In this document: piece by piece, positions 1 through 6,970 of the stretch
Layout of the letters: the number at the start of each line of letters is the position of its first letter
Numbering within the stretch: the stretch's first letter is position 1
NCBI GenBank assembly: GCA_000621405.1
Contig: JHYK01000010.1
Coordinates: 1 to 64,000, forward strand
Direction of reading: 5' to 3'
Length of the DNA: 64,000 nucleotides
DNA from: Lachnospiraceae bacterium AC3007
GTDB lineage: Bacteria; Bacillota; Clostridia; Lachnospirales; Lachnospiraceae
Program-made: the position numbers and the translations under genes
Notes under the pieces: generated by a model
The model's database searches: none
The model's input: the letters and a program-made list of their open reading frames with translations, nothing else
Told to the model about the DNA's origin: nothing

Positions 1-284
1 CTTGTGGAAGATATCTCATATTTCGAAATGCATTCCAGTACGGATAACTCGCCATTTAAAACTGTCTCCACGCAAGACAATTTAAAATCGCGGCTATATT
101 GCTTGTTTCCGGAGCCTTTAACAAATGCATCTACTCCATGATAACGATATGCGGAAACCCAACTTCTAAGTGTTCTGTCATCAATACCATTGGCCTCTGC
201 AATCGATTCATATGAACCGGTTCCGCTAAGATATTCATTTACTCTGTCAATCATCCACTCTATGGAGTGCTTTCTTTTAGCCAT
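1..284 (-). mobile_element. IS3-family (IS150-like) transposase OrfA, partial at window edge
   Basis: On the minus strand an ATG at 284 opens a frame that runs off the left edge, giving about 94 residues beginning MAKRKHSIEWMIDRV. It contains a helix-turn-helix of the type found in the first ORF of IS150/IS3 elements (SYESIAEANGIDDRTLRSWV), then a basic segment with YSRDFK and the start of a second helical repeat. In this family OrfA binds the element ends and is joined to the DDE integrase OrfB by programmed frameshifting; OrfB would lie outside the window. The element end at about 340 supports the call. The family is assigned from the motif; the exact IS cannot be named. Confidence 0.75.
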
Positions 285-290
285 AAAAAA

Positions 291-340
291 TCCCCTAAAG
301 GAGACTTTGGATATTTCCATTGTCTACTTTAGGGGAATCA
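291..340 (-). repeat. Terminal end of the IS3-family element, with a 10-bp hairpin
   Basis: Read on the minus strand, the segment from 340 begins TGATTCCCCTAAAGTAGACA, which resembles the TG-starting ends of IS3-family elements. A perfect 10-bp inverted repeat (291-300 against 327-336) lies between this end and the OrfA start codon. It could form an mRNA hairpin that limits transposase expression from outside transcripts. The other end of the element is beyond the window, so the boundary at 340 is inferred. Confidence 0.55.
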
Positions 341-562
341 TATCAAATCGGCAGGCTTTTTCTTTTTAGATTGACGAGATGGGGTAGTAAGGGCTTTCTC
401 TACAGACCATCCGTGGGCTACTCGGTACATATAGATTTTTCTTTCTACGCCCCAGTGCTGACACATAGTCGTTATACTGTAGAACTCTTCGCCAAGGTGG
501 TCATAACAGATAAGACCAGCGTTCGGCTTAACAGGACGGGTAAGAGCCTCCTCTACAGACAT
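338..562 (-). pseudogene. Fragment of a WSxEKALT-repeat protein interrupted by the IS element
   Basis: A 74-codon frame on the minus strand carries two copies of a motif ending in (GW)SVEKALTTP / MSVEEALTRPV, separated by a segment with CYDHLGEEFYSITTMC. Repeats of this kind occur in Firmicute proteins of unknown role, often next to mobile DNA. Two things suggest a remnant. A TGA stop lies two codons upstream of the first methionine. The terminating TGA (340-338) is formed by the first three bases of the inserted IS end. The function of the intact protein is unknown. Confidence 0.5.
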
Positions 563-603
563 TTGTCAGAATCAGGCAGGGGCCGAAAACTGGCAGCTGG
601 CCT

Positions 604-636
604 GATGGACCCCGGGGACGGGGTCAGTGGTCCATT
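604..636 (-). repeat. Short copy of a dispersed palindromic repeat (central module)
   Basis: The complement of 604-636 has the form ATGGACCACTGACCCCGTCC followed by a mirrored GGTCCA. The same module, differing at a few bases, forms the centre of the 92-bp palindrome at 31648-31739, in the opposite orientation. Only the inner stem is shared. The outer 26-bp arms of the second copy are absent here. Confidence 0.7.
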
Positions 637-637
637 A

Positions 638-679
638 CGGGAATGCGATGGGAATGCGAATTGCATTCCCGTTTTTTTT
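638..679 (+). terminator. Rho-independent terminator
   Basis: CGGGAATGC (638-646) pairs with GCATTCCCG (663-671) and is followed by eight Ts. The loop holds a second partial copy of the stem (GGGAATGC), so two alternative pairings exist. No intact plus-strand gene lies upstream in the window, so it may be left over from a lost transcription unit. Confidence 0.7.
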
Positions 680-766
680 GTCTGTAGCAGATTGAGTTTA
701 TATCTGAATGTAAAAAATCATAATCATATTTTGGTAATAACGTCTGGAATAAAGGCTTTCCGTGTA

Positions 767-795
767 TTGACATGATTTTGACGAGAAATTATTAT
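767..795 (+). promoter_or_regulatory. Strong sigma-A promoter of the fructokinase operon
   Basis: TTGACA (767-772), a 17-bp spacer and TATTAT (790-795) make a near-consensus promoter, with a start expected near 802. TTAAC is repeated just downstream (about 803-823), which could be an operator for a sugar-responsive repressor (inference). The transcript would run through the ROK remnant into the kinase and isomerase genes. Confidence 0.65.
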
Positions 796-829
796 TTAAG
801 AGAATTAACGGATTAACGCTTAACAGTCT

Positions 830-985
830 ATGGAAACCGTGAAGGAAAGAGTATTCCCTGAGATATACGATAATGTCAGAATAGAAATATCAAAGCTTGG
901 TATTGATTCGACGTTACTTGGCGCGGCGGCAATAGCTACGGACAAGGTTCTCAGAAAACCAAGTGAATATCTGGCCATCAGTTAA
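830..985 (+). pseudogene. C-terminal remnant of a ROK-family repressor/sugar kinase
   Basis: A 51-codon frame starting METVKERVFPEIYDNVRIE and containing KLGIDSTLLGAAAIATDKVL matches the extreme C-terminus of ROK-family proteins, where the LLGAA(A/G) segment precedes the last helix. An in-frame TAA lies two codons before the ATG, and the sequence upstream does not encode the DNA-binding or sugar-binding parts. The gene appears to have lost its 5' portion. It ends 40 bp before fructokinase, so the intact gene may have been the local sugar regulator (inference). Whether the fragment is translated is unknown. Confidence 0.65.
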
Positions 986-1025
986 ACTGTAACGATAACG
1001 GACAATACGATTAAGAGGTGACAAA

Positions 1026-2015
1026 ATGGACAAATCAGTAGACGTGGTTGCATTGGGAGAACTGCTTATAGACATGACCATGAACGGAACATCCGCTCAG
1101 GGTAATGCCCTGTATGAAGCAAACCCCGGAGGTGCTCCCTGCAATGTGCTTGCAATGCTGGAAAGGCTTGGCAGGAAAACAGCATTCATAGGAAAGGTCG
1201 GAGACGATATATTCGGGCATGAACTTAAAGGAGTGCTCGGCGAAGTCGGGATCGATCACAGGGGACTTGTTATCGATGAGCATGTTCGTACCACGCTCGC
1301 ATTTGTCAAAACATTTGAGGACGGTGACAGGGACTTCTCATTTTACCGTAATCCAGGGGCTGATATGATGCTCGCAAAAGAAGATGTTGATGCGGATCTT
1401 ATCCGTTCGGCAAGGATATTTCATTTCGGAACGCTGTCCATGACACATGAGCCGGCAAGGTCGGCGACGCTTTTTGCGCTTGATGAGGCAAAGAATGCAG
1501 GGGCCATGATCTCATTTGATCCAAACCTGAGGGAGCCGCTGTGGGACAGCCTGGATGAGGCGAAGGAGCAGGTTCTTGCGGGGCTTACATACTGTGATGT
1601 GCTCAAGATCTCGGATAACGAGATTCAGTGGCTGACAGGTCTTGATGACTATACGGAAGGCGTCGAGTGGATCCTTGCACGTTATATGGTAAGACTTGTA
1701 ACGGTATCATTGGGCAAGAGCGGCAGCATGGCATTTTACAGGAAAGACCCGGCCTTAGCGGATTATATCAAGGCTGAAGCAGCCCCGTTTTTACAAAAGG
1801 ATACTATTGAAACAACAGGTGCCGGCGATACGTTCGGAGGCTGTGTACTGAACTATGTTCTCGATAAGGGCCTGGATGATCTGAAAGAGTCCGATCTTAA
1901 GGAAATGCTGACGTTTGCAAATGCCGCCGCATCAATAATCACAACCAGAAGAGGGGCCCTGAGAGTGATGCCGGAGCCCGGCGAGATCAGGGAGCTTATC
2001 GCAGGTAAACTGTAG
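1026..2015 (+). CDS. scrK: Fructokinase, PfkB family
   Basis: The 329-residue protein is a ribokinase/PfkB-fold sugar kinase. The N-terminal substrate region has GELLIDMT and the PGGAPCNVLAMLERLG segment typical of fructokinases. The C-terminal signature TTGAGDTFGG places the catalytic base at about D268, with the anion hole formed by GAGD. It would phosphorylate fructose to fructose 6-phosphate with ATP in the cytoplasm. AAGAGGTGAC sits just before the ATG. It is followed 58 bp downstream by a YihS-type isomerase that could supply fructose. The exact hexose specificity is inferred; related PfkB kinases use ribose or ketodeoxygluconate. Confidence 0.85.
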   Translation: MDKSVDVVALGELLIDMTMNGTSAQGNALYEANPGGAPCNVLAMLERLGRKTAFIGKVGDDIFGHELKGVLGEVGIDHRGLVIDEHVRTTLAFVKTFEDGDRDFSFYRNPGADMMLAKEDVDADLIRSARIFHFGTLSMTHEPARSATLFALDEAKNAGAMISFDPNLREPLWDSLDEAKEQVLAGLTYCDVLKISDNEIQWLTGLDDYTEGVEWILARYMVRLVTVSLGKSGSMAFYRKDPALADYIKAEAAPFLQKDTIETTGAGDTFGGCVLNYVLDKGLDDLKESDLKEMLTFANAAASIITTRRGALRVMPEPGEIRELIAGKL

Positions 2016-2073
2016 GAGACCATCAGGAGCTGGCTTGTTCGATAAAATTGTGTTTTGGTAAAGAGAGAATACT

Positions 2074-3294
2074 GTGAAAAAATATGAAATAGATACAAGT
2101 GAAAACAGAGAGTTCATGAAGGTATTGCGTGATGATCTGCTTTCCTTCGGACACGGATTTGCTTCCCCCGAGGGAGGAGCATATTATCTCGGTGATGACG
2201 GGACACCCTGGCGCGACAGACCGCGCGAAACATGGATCACGTGCCGCATGGCTCATGTGTACAGCATGGGTGAACTTCTCGGACATAAGGGCAGCAGGCA
2301 GCTTGTGGAATCTGCGATAAAGGGCCTGCGCGGTGAACTTCATGATGACGCAGACGGCGGGTGGTATGCCGGGATAAATGCCGACGGAAGCATCATCCCG
2401 AGTAAGCAGTGTTATGCACACGCATTTGTTATATTGGCTGCATGCTCCGCAAGTCTTATTCATATTGAAGGAGCGGATGGATTGCTTCAGGATGCGCTCG
2501 ATATATATGACCGGTATTTCTGGGATGATGAAGAAGGACTCGCAAGAGATACGTGGAATACCGAGTTTACCGAGCTGTCGGATTACAGAGGCATCAATGC
2601 CAATATGCATACGGTCGAAGCTTTCCTTGCGGCGGCCGATGTCCTGCATAACAAAGAATACAGGGAAAGAGCGGGACGGATAATCGATCATGTCATCAAG
2701 TGGGCAGGGGAGAACAACTGGCGTATCCCCGAGCATTTTACAAAGGAATGGAAGGCCGATCTGATGCTGAATAAGGACAGGCCGGATGATCCGTTCAAAC
2801 CGTTCGGCGCCACACCCGGACACGGTATCGAGTGGGCAAGACTGATATCGCAGTATGCAGTGTCTGCGTTTGATGATAAGGAAAAGATCGCAGAGTATAC
2901 AGGCGCCGCAGAGCACCTGTATGACAGGGCAATAAGTGATGCATGGTCTGTTGACGGTGCCCCGGGGATCTGCTATACAACCGACTGGAACGGTGAGCCT
3001 GTTGTGCATGACAGAATGCACTGGACTCTCGCGGAAGCGATAAATACATCGGCGGTCCTCTGCCGTATTACCGGTTCGGACAGATATGCCGTGGATTTTG
3101 CCGCTTTTATGGAGTATCTGGATGAGAAGGTACTTGATCATGTAAACGGATCATGGTTTCATCAGCTTGACCGTAACAATGATCTTAAGGTGACGGTCTG
3201 GCCGGGAAAGTCCGATCTGTATCATGCCGTTCAGGCGACACTTATCCCATATAATGAAAGGATCGGATTATCCATAGCACCTTCGCTTGCATGA
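2074..3294 (+). CDS. YihS-type aldose-ketose isomerase (mannose isomerase-like), AGE family
   Basis: The 406-residue protein is an (alpha/alpha)6-barrel N-acylglucosamine 2-epimerase-family protein that resembles E. coli YihS along its whole length. The three catalytic histidines known in YihS (176, 248, 383) fall at H179 (NMHTVEAF), H250 (TPGHGIEW) and H384 (LYHAVQA). Other matching blocks are WITCRMAHVYS, GGWYA and GSWFHQLDRNN. Family members interconvert mannose, fructose and glucose, or sulfoquinovose. No other sulfoquinovose genes are nearby, so with fructokinase next door mannose to fructose is the likeliest reaction (inference). The start is a GTG at 2074 with only a weak AGAGA site. 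The next in-frame ATG (2116) would remove conserved sequence. Confidence 0.8.
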   Translation: MKKYEIDTSENREFMKVLRDDLLSFGHGFASPEGGAYYLGDDGTPWRDRPRETWITCRMAHVYSMGELLGHKGSRQLVESAIKGLRGELHDDADGGWYAGINADGSIIPSKQCYAHAFVILAACSASLIHIEGADGLLQDALDIYDRYFWDDEEGLARDTWNTEFTELSDYRGINANMHTVEAFLAAADVLHNKEYRERAGRIIDHVIKWAGENNWRIPEHFTKEWKADLMLNKDRPDDPFKPFGATPGHGIEWARLISQYAVSAFDDKEKIAEYTGAAEHLYDRAISDAWSVDGAPGICYTTDWNGEPVVHDRMHWTLAEAINTSAVLCRITGSDRYAVDFAAFMEYLDEKVLDHVNGSWFHQLDRNNDLKVTVWPGKSDLYHAVQATLIPYNERIGLSIAPSLA

Positions 3295-3430
3295 GGGACG
3301 TTCACACCGATCATGGTCCGGAACTGAAAGTAGTGCTCATCAACACGGAAGAAAGTGAGGGCAGATCATGGAAAGCTTTTGTTGATGCGTTAGCAATAAC
3401 TAACCACACTCGTGAGGAGAGTGAACTGTT

Positions 3431-4110
3431 ATGAGAATGATGAAATCCAAAACAAAACTATGGACTTTATCAGCAGGTCTTTTAGGGTGTCTCTGCTTTG
3501 GCGGCGGAGACTGGCTAATGATGTACGGGGATCCGACAAGTACAGGTAAGCTTAAGTGGCTGACGATCGGAACAGCGGCTATACCTCAGTGGAGATATAT
3601 ACTGGCGATGGTACTGGCATTTCCGGGAATCGTCCTTTACGGATCAGCACTGTTTGCTGCACAGAATTACATTACGGATGAGAAAAAGAAAAAGGTATAT
3701 CATTATCTGAATGCTTTTGGCCTCACGCCGTGGATCGCACTTCATCTTATCTATGTAGTTATTTTAAGCCTTTTTGCGTGGCTCAATAATAACGGATTCT
3801 CAAAAGATGCTTTGTTAATATGCGAATCGCTCTATGATAATTATTCATGGCTTATTCCTGTATGCGAGGGCTGATGCTTCCGGTATTTTTGTATTGGTTT
3901 TATGTGCAAATTACCGGTAATACGATATTTAAGAAGGGGATGGCATTTACGAATGTTCTTGTGATATTTGGAATTCTTAAAGGAATATCCATGATGATGC
4001 CGGAGAGCGGATTCAGACTTGGCTTTACTAACGGACTGATGAGCGAGAGCATGATCATTTGGTTCCTGTTAGTTTTCCTGGAGATAGGGGCAGAAAATGA
4101 AGAACTATGA
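3431..4110 (+). pseudogene. Multi-pass membrane protein split by a -1 frameshift
   Basis: Two overlapping frames make one protein. 3431-3874 encodes four hydrophobic segments, including GGGDWLMMYGD near the N-terminus. 3847-4110 encodes the remainder (LMLPVFLYWFYVQITGN ... LMSESMIIWFLLVF). The break lies at 3866-3872, where GAGGGCTGATG would read through as Glu-Ala-Leu-Met if one C were added (GAGGCGCTGATG). The joined product would be about 226 residues with six or so membrane helices, like Lachnospiraceae DUF6796-type proteins (tentative assignment). The function is unknown. GAGGAGA lies 10 bp before the first ATG. The defect could be real or a sequencing error. Confidence 0.65.
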
Positions 4111-4126
4111 ATGGAGGTAACAGACT

Positions 4127-4771
4127 ATGATGAAATATACAGGGAAGTATTACAGAGTGCTGACACTTTTTATGAAGAGGTATTTGAAGGAGCAGTACGG
4201 TAAAGAAGTCACGAAAAAGGCACTTCAAAAGGCACCTGTAATATATAAGGATATGCTGTCAAAGTGTGATGACATCGGTGCTGATAATCCTATGGCCCCA
4301 AATATTTATATGTGCTTTGTTTTTCTGTCAATATGGAAGGCTGCGGATGGGGAAATTGACACAGGCAGCTTTCGCACGGTAATAAACAATTTCATGAGAA
4401 GTGGTATTGCTGCGAAATTCATGGGTGGAAAAGATATTAATAAACCGGAAAATCTCCAGCTGGCAAAGGACAGATTTCATGCAATGCAAGATTGGGCAGA
4501 TTCGCATCCACAGTATAAGGACAAGACCTGGGATTTTAATTTTGATGACACGAAACATAAAGACGGTAGTTATTATCATTTTACAAGATGTCCTCTGAAT
4601 GATTTTGCGAGGAAGTACGGATTTTTGGAAGTTTTGCCCATCTGTTGCGACATAGACTATATTACGACCGAATATAGTCACGGCATATTGCACAGGGATT
4701 ACACGCTGGCATCGGGTGGAAATATATGTGACTACTGGATTGTGCCGGATCAGATAAAGAATCCGATGTAG
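4127..4771 (+). CDS. L-2-amino-thiazoline-4-carboxylic acid hydrolase-like protein
   Basis: The 214-residue protein resembles the ATC-hydrolase family (Pfam PF14196). The conserved C-terminal half has CPLNDFARKYGFLEVLPICC followed by D-x-DY and a final HRDYTLASGGNICDYWI with a cysteine. The named family enzyme opens a thiazoline ring on the way to cysteine, but most members are uncharacterised and the substrate here is unknown. There is no signal peptide. It starts 16 bp after the frameshifted membrane gene behind GGAGGTAAC, so the two were probably co-transcribed. Confidence 0.65.
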   Translation: MMKYTGKYYRVLTLFMKRYLKEQYGKEVTKKALQKAPVIYKDMLSKCDDIGADNPMAPNIYMCFVFLSIWKAADGEIDTGSFRTVINNFMRSGIAAKFMGGKDINKPENLQLAKDRFHAMQDWADSHPQYKDKTWDFNFDDTKHKDGSYYHFTRCPLNDFARKYGFLEVLPICCDIDYITTEYSHGILHRDYTLASGGNICDYWIVPDQIKNPM

Positions 4772-5009
4772 ATGGATTTACAGCCTGTTAGCAATCTTAT
4801 TAAGAAATTCCAGGCAGGCGGAGCAAGCCTTGAAAAGACCTATCCATTGATCCCCCAAATGGCGGGTAGCTGCGTTTTGTGCGTGGCTAACCGCTTGTCA
4901 CAAAGATGACGGTTGCTTACGACATCCCCGGGAGGTATAATTACATACGAGTCTGGTGAGCGTGGAATGGATTCTGCGTAACTTTGTGATAGTTAGGAGG
5001 ACTATGTGT
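4772..5009 (+). other. Intergenic leader with possible structured RNA, upstream of the secreted protein
   Basis: No recognised gene or named riboswitch was found. One hairpin pairs GCGGGTAGC (4862-4870) with GCTAACCGC (4886-4894) with one mismatch. A second pairs GTCA with TGAC inside an AACC/GGTT stem just after it (about 4890-4913). A 45-codon frame opens at 4772 directly after the previous stop (MDLQPVSNLIKKFQ) and may be a gene remnant. AGGAGG at 4995-5000 is the ribosome site for the next gene. Confidence 0.3.
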
Positions 5010-6572
5010 ATGAAGAAAAAGATAGTTGCATTCCTGCTTTTAACAACGCTTGTATTGTCATCTACGGTAGTTGCTTTTGCTGAAACCTATGATGATGGCG
5101 CGTCCCATACAGTTGCGGGCAGTGAAAATGGTGTGGGAGCTGTCGGCGATGGCACGGATGTAACCGTTAACGGAGATGTCTCAGGCTCGGCTGAAGTTAC
5201 TGTTGGCATGGAACGTATTGATGGTGGTGTAGTTGCGGCTGATGGTGCTGAGATAAGTGTGACAGGAAACGTATCAGATTCAGGGTTTGGCGCAATAGCT
5301 CATGATGCCACTATAAATGTTACAGGAAGTGTTGAGGCATTATCTAAGGGTGCGGTTGTTAATAATGGCGGAACCGTTAACATCAGTAAGGATGTTACGG
5401 GAGGGATGGTTTCCATTCTTTCTGATAACGGGGGGACAGTAAACGTTGGTGGTAATGCAAACGGTACTATAAAGGTTACAGATGCAACGGTTAATGTGGG
5501 CGGTAATGTTACTGGATCTATAGAAGGAGATCCTTCGCAAGGAACATATGCATATGCAGCGATAAATGAAACGAACAGTAATATAAATATAGAAGGAAAT
5601 GTAACGTCAAAAGCCGAGGGAATTAGAACGCGTGGCGGATCTACCATTGTTGTTGGGGGAACCCTTACTGCTGATAATGAGTCGCCTGTTATTATTTTTG
5701 ACCACTCGGATTATGATGTCAACAACCCAAATGCTACACCATCGACAATAGTAGTTTATGAGATTAAGGGAAATCTTGGTAATCTTGTAAAGAGTGGTTA
5801 TACAAATGCGAGTAATGAATTTGTTGAAGATACAGATTCTGCATTAAAGAACAGCCAAATTGAAAACATATATTATATTATAAAGAAGGGAGAAGATGAT
5901 AAAGACAGCAATATTTCTTTTTTGTCCGGAACGGAAAAAAAAGCAGGATATGATACAGCAAAAGCTGGGGTTTCTGTCGTGATTAATGTTAAAGAAGGAT
6001 TTAGTGTCAGCGCGGGAAAGATAGCTGTGTCAAAGAATGCAGATGGCACCTATACGATTATTGTTCCTAAAGGCGGCGGCGTAACCCTTACAACAGAGGC
6101 TATCCAGGCGGCTGTAGAGCAGGCTGAACAGACCATCCAGGCGGCTGTAGAGCAGGCTGAACAGACCACATATTCGATCAGCAATCTAGAGCAGGCTGAA
6201 CAGACCACATATTCGATCAGCAATCCAAATGCTACGGCATCAGCTGCAGTTGTCGTACCCCCGGTATATGTAACGGCCGATCCCACCACAATTGGTGAAA
6301 CAGCATATGTAGCCAGTGTTACAGCGCCTATAGCAAATGCTCCTTATGGCGGTACAGTTAAACTTACGACTGGAGATGCCGCATTTATCAATAGAAGTAT
6401 CATTGATGCGCTTGAGACCAGAAGTGATGTGACGCTTGAAATTTCAGTTCTCTATGGCGGGGTGCCTTATTTGATACATATCCCGGCAGGGTTTAAGCTA
6501 AGAGAATTGCTCGGCTCCAATGGAAAGATCAATATGAATCAACTCATAAGTATGTTTGGCGTTCAGCTATAA
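5010..6572 (+). CDS. Secreted beta-solenoid-like repeat protein
   Basis: From the ATG at 5010 the protein has 520 residues and a clear signal peptide (MKKKIVAFLLLTTLVLSSTV ... AFA). An ATG two codons earlier is also possible, but AGGAGG at 4995-5000 is better spaced for 5010. The next 200 residues are short Gly/Asn/Val repeats of the form VNVGGNVTGSI and VTVNGDVSGS, which suggest a right-handed beta-solenoid. A low-complexity AEQ-rich linker follows. The end (SDVTLEISVLYGGVPYLIHI ... GKINMNQLISMFG) is a domain common at the C-terminus of Lachnospiraceae exported proteins. No LPxTG motif or membrane anchor is visible. The role is unknown; surface attachment or matrix is possible. Confidence 0.7.
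   Translation: MKKKIVAFLLLTTLVLSSTVVAFAETYDDGASHTVAGSENGVGAVGDGTDVTVNGDVSGSAEVTVGMERIDGGVVAADGAEISVTGNVSDSGFGAIAHDATINVTGSVEALSKGAVVNNGGTVNISKDVTGGMVSILSDNGGTVNVGGNANGTIKVTDATVNVGGNVTGSIEGDPSQGTYAYAAINETNSNINIEGNVTSKAEGIRTRGGSTIVVGGTLTADNESPVIIFDHSDYDVNNPNATPSTIVVYEIKGNLGNLVKSGYTNASNEFVEDTDSALKNSQIENIYYIIKKGEDDKDSNISFLSGTEKKAGYDTAKAGVSVVINVKEGFSVSAGKIAVSKNADGTYTIIVPKGGGVTLTTEAIQAAVEQAEQTIQAAVEQAEQTTYSISNLEQAEQTTYSISNPNATASAAVVVPPVYVTADPTTIGETAYVASVTAPIANAPYGGTVKLTTGDAAFINRSIIDALETRSDVTLEISVLYGGVPYLIHIPAGFKLRELLGSNGKINMNQLISMFGVQL
6102..6225 (+). repeat. In-frame tandem repeats (33 bp x2, 39 bp x2)
   Basis: Within the secreted protein gene a 33-bp unit starting at 6102 and 6135 encodes IQAAVEQAEQT twice. 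A 39-bp unit starting at 6148 and 6187 encodes EQAEQTTYSISN twice. Copies are nearly identical at the DNA level, so the duplications are recent and the linker length probably varies between strains. Confidence 0.85.
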
Positions 6573-6610
6573 AAGTTGTAGCGTTCCGGCAATAAAGTAA
6601 GGGTCATCAT

Positions 6611-6660
6611 AAGAACCGGTATCAGGAAATAATATCTTTTCCCTGATATCGGTTCTTTTT
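6611..6660 (+). terminator. Rho-independent terminator after the secreted protein gene
   Basis: AAGAACCGGTATCAGG (6611-6626) pairs with CCTGATATCGGTTCTT (6642-6657), followed by a T-run. It lies 39 bp past the stop codon. Confidence 0.8.
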
Positions 6661-6670
6661 ATTGCTTGTT

Positions 6671-6700
6671 TTGACACCTTTCCCCCCCTTTCTTTATTGT
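6671..6700 (+). promoter_or_regulatory. Candidate promoter upstream of the NrdR-like box
   Basis: TTGACA (6671-6676), an 18-bp spacer and TATTGT (6695-6700). The start would fall near 6707, at the first of three ACACAATA repeats, which is a good position for repression. The nearest intact gene downstream is ychF at 6971. The -10 is only moderate. Confidence 0.45.
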
Positions 6701-6706
6701 ACATGG

Positions 6707-6744
6707 ACACAATATCTACACAATAACTACACAATATATAGTGT
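6707..6744 (+). promoter_or_regulatory. Candidate NrdR box plus phased half-sites
   Basis: ACACAATATATAGTGT at 6729-6744 fits every position of the published NrdR-box consensus acaCwAtATaTwGtgt. The half-site ACACAATA is also present at 6718 and 6707, giving 11-bp phasing, so a second, half-matched box could start 22 bp upstream. NrdR is the repressor of ribonucleotide reductase genes, and nrdR itself is at 19112-19567. No reductase gene lies downstream. The only frame between the box and ychF is a 20-codon one at about 6820 (MDKSILYLQANDRIADNMKR). Confidence 0.55.
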
Positions 6745-6970
6745 TTTTTGTCATAAAATGTGGTAAAATCACTTTGTATGTTCATTTGTAAGAGAGGACA
6801 TTTTGCAGGACGGATCATATGGATAAGAGTATCTTATATCTTCAGGCAAATGACAGAATAGCGGACAATATGAAGCGTTAATAGATGGTTTGACGAAAAA
6901 GACAAATGGTTGCAAAACTAATGTTGGAAAGCCGCAAACACTTGAAAATACAGGAAAGAAGGACAAATAT

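Noticed and set aside
16-284. Reading the left-edge frame as a chromosomal regulator because of its helix-turn-helix
   Set aside because: The adjacent IS-type end and the IS150-like motif order fit a transposase OrfA better.
320-775. A 151-codon plus-strand frame across the scarred left region
   Set aside because: It crosses the IS end, the palindromic module and a terminator, has no ribosome site, and its translation has no protein-like pattern.
2023-3141. A 372-codon minus-strand frame opposite the YihS-type gene
   Set aside because: It is the mirror of a well-supported gene, with Cys/His/Arg-rich composition typical of antisense translation.
4772-4955. A cyclic-di-GMP or other known riboswitch upstream of the secreted protein
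   Set aside because: Hairpins are present, but the conserved core sequences of the classes I know could not be found. It is kept only as an unassigned leader.
6567-6818. An 83-codon minus-strand frame over the gap before ychF
   Set aside because: It spans a terminator, a promoter and the NrdR-like box, and has no ribosome site or recognisable sequence.
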